Made by a program: the position numbers and the translations under genes. Below the pieces are notes generated by a model. The model was given only the letters and a program-made list of their open reading frames with translations, ran no database searches and was not told the DNA's origin. This document shows, piece after piece, positions 24,977 through 34,966 of a stretch of 64,000 bases of DNA (its first letter is position 1; each line of letters starts with the position of its first letter). Source of the stretch: Archivesica marissinica (lineage: Eukaryota; Mollusca; Bivalvia; Venerida; Vesicomyidae); contig CM026400.1 in NCBI GenBank assembly GCA_014843695.1, positions 39,546,800 through 39,610,799 of the forward strand, given 5' to 3'.

Positions 24977-25976
24977 NNNNNNNNNNNNNNNNNNNNNNNN
25001 NNNNNNNNNNNNNNNNNNNNNNNNNNNNNNNNNNNNNNNNNNNNNNNNNNNNNNNNNNNNNNNNNNNNNNNNNNNNNNNNNNNNNNNNNNNNNNNNNNNN
25101 NNNNNNNNNNNNNNNNNNNNNNNNNNNNNNNNNNNNNNNNNNNNNNNNNNNNNNNNNNNNNNNNNNNNNNNNNNNNNNNNNNNNNNNNNNNNNNNNNNNN
25201 NNNNNNNNNNNNNNNNNNNNNNNNNNNNNNNNNNNNNNNNNNNNNNNNNNNNNNNNNNNNNNNNNNNNNNNNNNNNNNNNNNNNNNNNNNNNNNNNNNNN
25301 NNNNNNNNNNNNNNNNNNNNNNNNNNNNNNNNNNNNNNNNNNNNNNNNNNNNNNNNNNNNNNNNNNNNNNNNNNNNNNNNNNNNNNNNNNNNNNNNNNNN
25401 NNNNNNNNNNNNNNNNNNNNNNNNNNNNNNNNNNNNNNNNNNNNNNNNNNNNNNNNNNNNNNNNNNNNNNNNNNNNNNNNNNNNNNNNNNNNNNNNNNNN
25501 NNNNNNNNNNNNNNNNNNNNNNNNNNNNNNNNNNNNNNNNNNNNNNNNNNNNNNNNNNNNNNNNNNNNNNNNNNNNNNNNNNNNNNNNNNNNNNNNNNNN
25601 NNNNNNNNNNNNNNNNNNNNNNNNNNNNNNNNNNNNNNNNNNNNNNNNNNNNNNNNNNNNNNNNNNNNNNNNNNNNNNNNNNNNNNNNNNNNNNNNNNNN
25701 NNNNNNNNNNNNNNNNNNNNNNNNNNNNNNNNNNNNNNNNNNNNNNNNNNNNNNNNNNNNNNNNNNNNNNNNNNNNNNNNNNNNNNNNNNNNNNNNNNNN
25801 NNNNNNNNNNNNNNNNNNNNNNNNNNNNNNNNNNNNNNNNNNNNNNNNNNNNNNNNNNNNNNNNNNNNNNNNNNNNNNNNNNNNNNNNNNNNNNNNNNNN
25901 NNNNNNNNNNNNNNNNNNNNNNNNNNNNNNNNNNNNNNNNNNNNNNNNNNNNNNNNNNNNNNNNNNNNNNNNNNNN
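24977..25976. other. Assembly gap (1,000 N)
   Basis: Exactly 1,000 N. The right edge lies 2 bp outside the left terminal repeat of the pogo-like element at 25979. Open frames drawn across the gap have no meaning. Confidence 0.99.
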
Positions 25977-25978
25977 AT

Positions 25979-28599
25979 ACCGTCTATTGGTATTCTCGCG
26001 TTACATGTATTTTCGCGGTATTTTGTATTTTGATGACAGCAAGTTACAGCGCCACCTACAGTAAACACAAGTGACCCACTTTTGACGTTTGGTTATTTAC
26101 ACATCGATTTGTGGAAAATGCAGACTTTTGGTAAGTTAAATATATAAAAATAGCTTATATATATGAAAATATCACTAAATCTTACTAATAGTGTTTGCTT
26201 TGTCTGTACTGCCTCCGAAATTTCACTGGACAGTGCCAGTCTGCTGCAGCTGTCATTCTGTTACTATTTATTTGGAAAAAACCTATACCATACCGTAGAC
26301 AAAATAAAGTGAATGTGTCTTGTTTTTTCAGGGTAGTCATGGTTCGAGAGACAAGAAGCCTTATGAAAAGGAAAATCTGAAAAGGGCTTTTGCAGCCACA
26401 TTGACAGGGATGTCAGTGTACCGTGCATCACGTGTGTACTGCATCCCTGAGTCAACACTTAGGGACAGAACCAGGCATAACGTGTCTCTTGAATGTCGTC
26501 CTGGACCAGAAACCCTGCTAAGTCCCCTTGATGAAGAAAAGCTAGCAGAGCACATAAAATACATGGCAAGCATTGGGTATGGGTATTCGATGACCAATAC
26601 CAGACACATGGCAGCTGATTATGCACGTTCACTCGGAAAGAAAGTACAGGCTAAATATTGTTTAAGCACTGTCTGGTTTTATGCTTTCATGAAGAGGCAC
26701 CCAGACTTGAAGAATGCACAACCACAAAAACTGGACTTATCAAGGGCTAAAGGAGCATCAGCAGAGAAAATAACTAATTACTTCAAGGAACTCTGTAGTA
26801 AGTCTGTATATTACAGGACAATGATATTCTTACATCACCCGAAAGGATATACAACATTGACGAAACAGGTGTCAGTACGCAACATGCACCGCCAAAAGTT
26901 GTTTGTGCGAAGGACACTAAGTCTCAAGCTATAACATCACCTAAATCTTTAAATGTTACAATTATTGGTGGAGCAAACGCTTTAGGCAACTATGTGCCCC
27001 CATTCTTCATCTTTCCAGGGAAAAGATGGAATAATCAGTTCCTGTCCGACGCTCCTGCTGGTGCAGATGGGGAAATGTCCGACAGTGGTTGGGTCAATTC
27101 TGAGATCTTTGAAAACTATGTGACAAAGCACCTAGCAAAACACTGTTCTTTGACTACTGATGGCGAGAGACCAGCAACCCTGATTCTTTATGATGGACAT
27201 AAGTCCCATCTGTCGCTGACTTTAACCGAGTGGGCTAAGAAGAGAAATGTTATACTATTCGTACTACCCCCTCACACAAGTCACTTGACTCAACCCCTGG
27301 ATGTTGGTGTATATGGGCCGTTTAAGAAGTACTACTACACTGAATGTCAGCAGTATTTGCAACAGCACCCAGGCATATACGTTACAAAGTATGAAATTGC
27401 AAAGTTAACCGCCAAACCGTATCTGAAAGCCTTCTCTCCAACAAATATCACCTCAGCTTTTAAGAAGTCGGGGATATTCCCATTTGACAACAACCGTATC
27501 TCAGTGATGGACACCGCACCTTCGTCTATTTACACCAACGCAATGTCATGTGAAGCCGAAAGCAATGAAAACCTTCCTGCAAATGTTATTGAAACCTCCC
27601 CTGCAAATGTTACTGAAACCCCCCTGCAAGTTTTATTTTAGCTTCAATTGAAAACCAAGAGACAACACCAAAACCCGTATCCAATGATGCAAGTGCATTG
27701 TTTTTTGAAAACAAAACAATCAAGAGTGTCATCCAAAGGCCAAAGAAGCGATTTGTTCCTCCATACATATGTGGAAACTTGTTAAGTCAAACTAACATGG
27801 ACATTCTGAAAACTCAGGCAACCTCTAGAAAGGCCAAGATAGCAAAGGAATCTGTTACAAAGAAAGGAAAAAATGGTAACCAGTTAAATGTGAAGAAGCA
27901 GAAAAAATCAAAATCCATTGATAAAGAACTACCTGGTACTTCTGGCATCTCTAGGTCTAGTTGCCCAACTTATGTGAACACACCCTCTGATGACAGTGAC
28001 ACTGACATGGATGTCGCAGAAGAAGACAAGTGTTGTGTGTGCCACATGTATTCTCCTGCCGAATTAAGAGTTTGTAGGAATCGCTTTTGTGAAATGGGGA
28101 AAGTGTGACTTTTGTTCACATTGGGTGCACCTAAGATTCTGCACTTCAGTCAGTGTACTTAGGCGGCCTACTGTCTTCATGTGCCCCCACTGTACTCCTG
28201 AGGAGTAAATGGAACAGGGTGGTCTCATAATCTGGTCCTTGTAGCATGTTTAATTTACATTAATATGACAACTTTTCCATCATAACTGTGTTGAATGAAC
28301 TTGTTTCCCACTTTGCTGTTTCATTATTTGACAGGCACACATTATGTTGTACACACTGTATGGTATAGACTTTTACCGCGACAATAGATTGAAGTCACTT
28401 TCTTTAAGGTGAAGGTCATACACGTCTAAACAGAGTGATGTGTAAATAAATTATCCACTTTATCATAGTTTCTTTTAATCAAATGTATGTTGTAATGATT
28501 AAAGAAGATATCCAGATGAAGAACATAATCATGGAAATACCTTTCTTTGCTATGACATTCGTTTATGTCCTTAGTACCGCGAGAATACAATCAAACGGT
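25979..28599 (+). mobile_element. Pogo-like DNA transposon 1, degenerate
   Basis: About 2.6 kb long. The left end at 25979-26004 starts accgtctattggtattctcg. The right end at 28574-28599, read inward, starts accgtttgattgtattctcg. They match over about 25 bp apart from a few substitutions and small indels, as expected for terminal inverted repeats. The enclosed plus-strand transposase gene is broken by frameshifts. The left flank is in the N gap, so the target-site duplication cannot be checked. A related element begins immediately downstream. Confidence 0.8.
26118..28208 (+). pseudogene. Pogo/Tigger-type DDE transposase with C-terminal PHD finger, frameshifted
   Basis: The coding region begins after a likely intron (donor gtaagt at 26131, acceptor tttttcag ending 26331). 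The short exon with ATG at 26118 does not join in frame. The N-terminal part has a psq/CENP-B-like helix-turn-helix (VYRASRVYCIPESTLRDR). The catalytic region follows after a frameshift near 26820: YNIDETG (Asp at 26859), LYDGHKSH (27192) and QPLDVGVYGPFKKYY (27300). This is a DDD triad with 35 residues between the last two. A second frameshift falls in a C-run near 27618 and a third near 28085. After it the reading frame gives CDFC, HWVHLRFC and CPHC, a PHD-type zinc finger, then stop at 28206. At least three lesions make it a pseudogene unless they are sequencing indels. Confidence 0.88.
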
Positions 28600-28745
28600 G
28601 GGTCCTTTGCTTTGTGTCGTGGGTCCTCCGTGACTCGTGGATTCGGTTTTTTGCGGGAATATCTACACAACGAATGTCCGAACGAGCATACATTCTATCT
28701 TAGACGCCATTTTATGACAGTAGAGCCAAGCTGGTGCAGTTAAAA
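28600..28745. other. 5' region of pogo-like element 2
   Basis: Between the right end of element 1 and the ATG of element 2. It is more GC-rich than its surroundings and holds a near-repeat, tgtcgtgggtcctcc and tgactcgtgg. No clear left terminal repeat for element 2 was found. Confidence 0.4.
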
Positions 28746-30809
28746 ATGCGAAAAAAGCAGGTAAATGGGTGATATTATGTTAAATCATTGTTCTCATATG
28801 CATATTTCTGTTAAATATCTGACATATATGAATATTTTCGCTAAAATATAAGAATATGTGCCTCCACTGTTTTTGTTGTGATATCAACTAACCGGTGTAG
28901 ATATACATTTCTCTCACCTGTGCTGTAAACATGCTAAAATGACGTAATAGAATAGAATAATTTTGCAGGCAAGACACTAAATGTTTTCACTCTTGTTTCA
29001 TTTCAGACTCATCCAAGAAGGGTGTCTAAAAGCCTGAAAAGATATACTAAGGAGACAATGGATAGTGCGTATAAGGCAGTCAAAGAGGAGAAATTACCAG
29101 TAGACAGGGCTGCAAGACTGTATGGAGTACCATCTCAGACACTTAGGGACAGAATACTAAGGAAAGTGAATGTTAATGGTCATTGGGGCAAGGACACCCT
29201 TTTTACATATGATGAAGAAGTGGTCTTAGTACAGCACATTACTGAGATGGCTAGTGTTGGATACAGCCTCAACAGATCACAACTCAACATATTAGCAACA
29301 GAAATGGCCGTGAAACTTGGGAAAATAGCCGAAGAAAAGAAACTGTCGGATAGATGGTACTACAGCTTTCTGAAGCGATGGGACAACAAACTAAAAGTTA
29401 TAAAACCAAGAGCTCTTTCATCATTAAGAGCAGCAGCAGTTACCCAAGAAGTCATTGGTGAATACTTTAGTGACTTGAGTGATATATTAGAAAAATATAA
29501 TTTCAAGGAGAAGCCGCACCTGATCTACAACTTAGATGAAACGGGACTTAGCCCTGAGCATAAACCTTCTAAAGTCATCACGGCCAGGGACAATAACTAT
29601 ACTCAGGCAATTATTTCCCCTAATTCAGGTCTCACAACCCTAATTGCTTGCTGCAATGCTGCTGGTACAACTTTGCCCCCTTATTATGTATTCAAAGGGA
29701 AACTACGCAATGATAATTTGATTAAAGGAGCTGCACCAAATACAGGCTATGATATGTCAGACAGTGGGTGGTCAAAAGGTCCTGTGCTAATGAGGTATCT
29801 GAATGAACACTTTCTTAAGTATGTCCAGACAGGGGCCGGAGACAGTGAAAGAATTTTACTTATATATGACGGACATACTACTCACACAACCATTGATGTG
29901 ATAAACTGGGCAAAATCACACAATGTGTCTCTGTTTGTGTTACCAAGTCACTCATCACATGTGGTTCAGCCACTTGATGTTGGCTGCTTTGGGCCTTTTA
30001 AGAACATATATTACAGGGAATGTAACTTGTTTATGGGAAGGGAAAGGGGAAAGATAATTACCAAATATGACATTGCGTCCATCTCCAGTAAGGCATACCT
30101 GAAGACAATGACTCCAACAAACATCATCTCCTCATTTCGCAAATGTGGAATATACCCGTTCAATGGACAGCCTGTCCCCATAGAGAGATTCCTGCCAGCA
30201 AAAAGCTTCCCAAAGAAAACAAAACTGCAACCACAAACATCCAACTCGATGGAAGAGTTACTTGCCAAGAAGATGGAAGACTCAGCCCCTAAACCACCCA
30301 AAGAGAACACCCCAGTGAAACAAACCGAAGATTCTGAAAAACAAAATATAAAAAAACCAAGACTGAGTGGAAAATGCATAACTGAAGATTTAATAGTTGA
30401 ACAAATTGAACAATATCAACATGCTAAAAAGGACAAAAACGACACTAAGAAAAAGAAGAAAGACACTAAGACAAACAAGAATTCAAAACAAACAGAATTT
30501 TGTTCAAAAAAAGCTAAAATTCCAACCAGTTCCAAGCCATCCACAAGTGGAATTTCAACTGCAAGAAAACAAATAATATTCCAGGAGGATTCTGATTCAG
30601 ATGATTATGTAGAAGAAAAAGATCTGTGTTGTGTCTGTAAGAGTTTTACTCCTCCGGACTTTAGCAACTGTTTCACAGTGTCAATCATTAACTGGGCACA
30701 GTGTGACCTGTGTGGCCATTGGTGCCATTTGAAATTCTGCACTACAGAGTTGTTAGGAGAAATGCTGAGTTCCACTGCCCCCACTGCTGTTAAAATAATT
30801 AGACAGTAA
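28746..30809 (+). CDS. Pogo/Tigger-type DDE transposase with intact catalytic triad (two exons)
   Basis: Predicted exons are 28746-28760 and 29007-30809, giving 605 residues. ATG CGA AAA AAG CAG is followed by a gtaaat donor. The acceptor tttcatttcag ends at 29006, and the joined frame (MRKKQ then THPRRVSKSL) is open, so the first Met lies in the small exon. Domains: psq/CENP-B-like helix-turn-helix (about 20-60, DRAARLYGVPSQTLRDR); DDE_1 catalytic domain with NLDETG (D182), IYDGHTTH (D293) and QPLDVGCFGPFK (D329), a DD35D triad; a lysine-rich linker (about 480-520); and a C-terminal PHD-type finger from about 546 (CCVC, CDLC, HWCHLKFC). The last CPHC zinc pair is out of frame by one base, so the finger ends wrongly. 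The family cuts and pastes DNA at TA sites. It is a close relative of the element just upstream but far less damaged. Activity is not shown. Confidence 0.9.
28761..29006 (+). other. Intron of pogo-like transposase 2
   Basis: Starts gtaaat and ends ttcatttcag. Phase 0. Its removal joins the 15-nt first exon to the main frame. The pseudogene upstream has a comparable intron (26131-26331) in the same place, which supports both. Confidence 0.75.
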
Positions 30810-31273
30810 CTTCGCTACATGATAAATTAGCAGACTATTTGGATGTATTTCATATCAATTATTTTTAATGTTATACACATACATTTCTTTATTGAAGCTC
30901 AACCTGAAAATAAAATTTAGTGGCTTAATACCTGTGTTAATTTTTACAGGGTTTACAGCAGCCACTTTAGAACCTATCAGAATCCACGACATAAGGTCAA
31001 GACTATTTGACAGACACACAATATACACCTCCATGTTATGTTGTTGTCATTCTTTTTTTACCAAAAATATTTCATACATTGCTGCATGAATCATCTAATT
31101 AGGCCAGTTACTTGACGTAAGCACAGCTTTGGCATATGGTCATGACGTCACGTCACGCGCTGGTTGCAATAGAAGTGTTTGCCCACGACTCATCGCATAT
31201 ACTAAACTTTCAATCAAAGTCATTAATATTTGTAATGGCTATTGTACTTATTAGCATTTATAGAATCCATATA
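30810..31273. other. 3' flank of pogo-like element 2, end not resolved
   Basis: Contains a possible polyadenylation signal (aataaa at about 30909) and AT-rich DNA. A right terminal inverted repeat matching 28600-28745 was not found. The frames at 30868-31089 and 31136-31339 lack motifs. Confidence 0.45.
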
Positions 31274-31463
31274 AGACTACATCCATTATGTCGAATTCCG
31301 TCGGACCGAACAAAATACTTCGACATATTCGAAGTTTGAGTTAACGAAATTCGATATAAACGGAGCCAGTTATATGTAAAATGATAGTGTCTGAAACGGG
31401 ACTTTGATCCGACTTCGAGATAACCGGATAATTCGACATAGTGGACTTATCGGATGTAGACTG
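31274..31463. mobile_element. MITE, about 190 bp, with imperfect terminal inverted repeats and TA duplication
   Basis: The left end reads agactacatcc, then ttatgtcgaattccg. The right end, read inward, gives cagtctacatcc, then ctatgtcgaattatccg. The inner parts are aligned with a 10-bp size difference. Both sides are flanked by ta. Further AT-rich words with cgaa or tcgaa occur inside. It has no coding capacity. TA target and TIR style fit a non-autonomous Tc1/mariner-superfamily (pogo/Tigger-like) element; the family is an inference. Confidence 0.7.
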
Positions 31464-31499
31464 TATCATCACATTGTATGTTGACATGCATTTTTTCAG

Positions 31500-31625
31500 G
31501 TGGATTTATAACATTACATCGAGTGGTTCTTGCGGACATGTGCGGTAAGGAGACAATAGCTAATTCATATGGATTGTTATTGTTCTTTGTTGGAGCAGGT
31601 CATTTCGTGGCTGCGCCATATTCAG
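31500..31625 (+). CDS. Penultimate exon of an SLC16/MFS monocarboxylate-transporter-like gene
   Basis: A 126-bp exon bounded by acceptor catttttttcag-type sequence ending at 31499 and donor gtgagt at 31626. Both flanking introns are phase 1. It encodes LHRVVLADMCGKETIANS, then YGLLLFFVGAGHFVAAPYSG. This matches the end of the MFS fold in SLC16 transporters, where a VVLVDLxGLEKLTNAFG-like motif precedes transmembrane helix 11 and a PPxAG-like motif follows it. It splices in frame to 36837-36946. Upstream exons are not found in the window and may lie before it or in the 24977-25976 gap. The protein would be a plasma-membrane carrier of monocarboxylates or related solutes; the substrate cannot be told from this end. 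Confidence 0.8.
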
Positions 31626-31732
31626 GTGAGTATCACAGGAATTTATATTGTATGAGAATTCATCACTACTGTTAATTATTATGTAAAGTTTGAGTTCCTA
31701 TAGTGTCATATTGAATCAGTTTTACATTCGTT

Positions 31733-32815
31733 AGTACTGCCGAGTTGGTACACATTTATGTTATATCTGCATTTGTGGCTACACCGTGTGTATCAACGGT
31801 TAGTACTGCCGAGTTGGTACAGATTTATGTTATATCTGCATTTGTCGATACACCGTGTGGATGTTAGTACGGCCGAGTTGGTACATATTTATGCTATATC
31901 TGCATTTGACGCTACACCGTGTGGATGTTAGTACGGCCGAGTTGGTACAGATTTATGTTATATCTCCATTTGTCGCTACACCGTGTGGATGTTAGTACGG
32001 CCGAGTTGGTACAGATTTATGTTATATCTCCATTTGTTGCTACACCGTGTGGATGTTAGTACGGCCGAGTTGGTACAGATTTATGCTATATCTGCATTTG
32101 TCGCTACACCGTGTGGATGTTAGTACGGCCGAGTTGGTACAGATTTATGTTATACTGCATTTGTGCTACACCGTGTGGATGTTAGTACGGCCGAGTTGGT
32201 ACAGATTTATGTTATATCTCCCTTTGTCGCTACACCGTGTGGATGTTAGTACGGCCGAGTTGTTACAGATTTATGCTATATCTCCATTTGTCGCTACACC
32301 GTGTGGATGTTAGTACGGTCGAGTTGGTACAGATTTATGCTACATCTGCATTTGTGCTACACCATGTGGATGTTACTACGGTCGAGTTGGTACAGATTTA
32401 TGCTACATTTGCATTTGTCGCTACACCGTGTGGATGTTAGTACGGCCGAGTTGGTACAGATTTTTGCTATATCTGCATTTGTCGCTACACCGTGTGGATG
32501 TTCTACGGTCGAGTTGGTACAGATTTATGCTATATCTGCATTTGTCGCTACACCGTGTGGATGTTAGTACGGCCGAGTTGGTGCAGATGTTTGCTATATC
32601 TGCATTTGTCGCTACACCGTGTGGATGTTAGTACGGCCGAGTTGGTACAGATGTTTGCTATATCTGCATTTGTCGCTACACCGTGTGGATGTTAGTACGG
32701 CCGAGTTGGTACAGCTTTATGCTATATCTGCATTTGACGCTACACCGTGTGGATGTTATAGGACGGCCGAGTTGGTACAGATTTATGTTACATTTGCATT
32801 TGTGGCTACACATAT
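31733..32815. repeat. Satellite array, 64-bp unit (left copy)
   Basis: The unit is agtacggccgagttggtaca, gatttatgctatatctgcat, ttgtcgctacaccgtgtgga and tgtt (64 bp), about 17 copies. It lies in the intron between the two SLC16-like exons. It recurs in reverse complement at 63430-64000. The short plus-strand frames are repeat by-products. Confidence 0.97.
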
Positions 32816-33462
32816 AAATATTGTTTAAACTAATTTCTTTTTGTCGCCACTCGCGTTGGCATAGTCACCACTACTGTGTAAATAGTGGGCTTAAAATAAT
32901 AAGGCCAACACAACTGTGTGTTTGTTTGTTTTGGGGGTTTATTGTCGCACCGACAACTAACGTCACATGCAGCTTACGTCACATGCAGCTTAGCAGCAGT
33001 AGACTGAAAGGGATTAGAATGAAAGAAAACGTATATAGATCTTCTCCCTATCAATTGATTGGCAGGAGAATAATATATATATAAAACAATGAAAATACGT
33101 GACAGCTATTCTAGGTATATGCTAAAGAATTTCAAAAGTTATTTTATTAGTAGGTCAATAGTTTTGGATGTTAAAAAAAGAAAATGGTTAATATTTAAAG
33201 GAACATTTGAAGAAAGTTCAAGAACATGAACTATCAAATCGTAGCACGAAAATTGATTAGCTTAATGAAAAGTGGTTGAATAGGATCGGTTGATGTGTCA
33301 ACGACAACATTCAGATTGGAATCCGCCATGTGAACCTTTTAGAATCATTTCAGAACCTTTCACTGACAATAATGTATTCGTGTACAGCAAGGAAAATTAC
33401 GGTGTTGGTTGCAAAATCCTTATAAGTGTCACCGGGAAGGAGTGTGTTTATGTTGACATTAC
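32816..33462. other. Intronic sequence, no feature recognised
   Basis: Unique AT-rich DNA within the SLC16-like intron. The word cgtcacatgcagctta is tandemly duplicated near 32960-32993. Mirrored at about 62763-63429. Confidence 0.5.
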
Positions 33463-33712
33463 AAAGTTTAAACTTTATTTATTTTACAACGATTGCAAAG
33501 TAAGTTCTAACAACTTATATTAATCACTCTCGTTGGCGCGGATGAAAGCGTATATGTGGTCATTCGTGTGGGAGGAAACCAGAGTACCCGGAGAAAACCC
33601 ACCTGTCCGATCTGGCGACCACAGTACAATCTCACATAGTTCACCGTCCGAGGATCGGACCCGGATTGCATTGGTGAGAAGCGAGCGCGCTAACCACTGC
33701 GTTAATCGGACA
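33463..33712 (-). mobile_element. SINE-A copy 2
   Basis: Minus-strand tRNA-derived SINE with head tgtccgattaacgcagtgg, B-box gggtccgatcctcgg, the block ttctccgggtactctgg followed by tttcctccc, and 3' end ttgtaaaataaataaag. Mirrored at 62513-62762. Confidence 0.88.
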
Positions 33713-33765
33713 TTCATTACAACTTGTGGACAGTTTAATGAAGAGTACAGCTCAAACTATTGTTT

Positions 33766-33942
33766 GAGGATAGTGCATTGATACAGACAGAGACCTATTC
33801 CAGAGTCTCCTCGGGTTCGTTTACGTGCATGGTGTGAAGATTAAAGACTGTTAATTGTATCAGGATCAGAAAGGGGATCGAACCTGCGATCCCTGGATTA
33901 CCAGTCCAGCGTGTTAACCACTGGACTACAGATCCGTCTGTC
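33766..33942 (-). mobile_element. SINE-B copy 1, tail truncated
   Basis: Minus-strand head gacggatctgtagtccagtg and gttaacacg (A-box), B-box aggttcgatcccc, then the body gagactctgg and tctgtctgtatca. The 3' hairpin tail is missing. Mirrored at 62283-62463. Confidence 0.85.
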
Positions 33943-34433
33943 GAATACTGTCCACATTTCAATTGTTGATTAATCAATATGTGGCTCTTTGTCGTCATGC
34001 TCTCCGTTTTCTGCCTTCTTATGTTCACGGTAAGTCCTTTGAATGTCTGCCCTTGATCCCCCTCTCCCTCTCCCATGCATTGAAACAATTACTGGATTGT
34101 AGTGTGAACTATCACAGTTGTTGTAGCAAATTCGAACTGTGTCAGTGGGGTACTGATAACCGTGTTCTATACAAAACGCCAGCCAGTGCATGTGGGTAAG
34201 TCAACGACGCGGAAACGTAGCTAATATCAAATGAAGTTCACGTGGATTATTTCGTTTTTGTGTGTATTAGACTTTTTGTTGGCTGAGCTATTGATTTCAC
34301 AACAAGGTGAACATAATTATGTGGGGGGCGGCTGACGAGGCGGGTAATGTAAAACATAATGGGGGGCATAAAGAAGAGTAATTTCACGTGTAGTGGTAAA
34401 TTATAGATAATATTTAGAAGGTATGAAGTTCCA
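33943..34433. other. Intronic unique sequence
   Basis: Overlapping frames on both strands (33963-34199, 33970-34191) are mirrored with several amino-acid changes in the right arm, so they show no sign of conservation as proteins. No feature recognised. Confidence 0.5.
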
Positions 34434-34643
34434 GGAGGAAAGTGCAACAATACAGACACAGACCCACTCCACACACTCCTCTGGTTCGTTTATGCGCACG
34501 GTGTAAAGCACCGATACAAGACCTCGGTTTAATGTCCCATTTGAAAGACTGTTCAATTTTATTAGGGTCAGACGGGGGATCGAACCTGCGATCCCTAGAT
34601 TACAAGACCAACGTGTTAACCACTGGACTGCAGATCCGTCTGT
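34434..34643 (-). mobile_element. SINE-B copy 2, tail truncated
   Basis: Minus-strand copy with tRNA-like head (gacggatctgcagtccagtg) and body, ending before the hairpin tail. It lies next to copy 3 in the same orientation. Mirrored at 61545-61757. Confidence 0.85.
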
Positions 34644-34660
34644 AAGTGATAATATGTGTG

Positions 34661-34917
34661 TGTGTTTTACGTTTATTTATCGTCGCTACATGTTGCCCAT
34701 GTGAGCGACGCCTCCTAAAGAGATTAGTCATTTTAGATGTTTGGAGGATAGTGCAATGATACAGACAGAGACCCATTCCAGAGTCTCCTCTGGTTCTTTT
34801 ATGTTTTATGTGCAGTATAAAGCACCGACACGATACCTCGGTTTAACGTCCCATCTGAATGACTGTTAATTGTATTAGGGTCAGACGGGAGATCGAACCT
34901 GCGATCACTGGATTACG
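34661..34917 (-). mobile_element. SINE-B copy 3, head truncated
   Basis: Minus-strand copy with complete body and 3' hairpin tail (ggaggcgtcgctcacatggg, agcgacgataaataaacg). The A-box part of the head is missing; the B-box (aggttcgatctcc) remains. Mirrored at 61270-61530. Confidence 0.85.
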
Positions 34918-34966
34918 AATGATTATCTACTACAGGACGTTCCTTTAATACAAAAATGTAGCTGTT

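Noticed and set aside
26813..26833. Tiny intron (gtaagt to ttacag, 19 bp) in transposase 1
   Set aside because: Far below any plausible intron size, and its removal does not restore the catalytic frame. A simple frameshift is a better reading.
30011..30379. 122-codon minus-strand frame inside transposase 2
   Set aside because: It is a shadow of the plus-strand coding exon, with no independent features.
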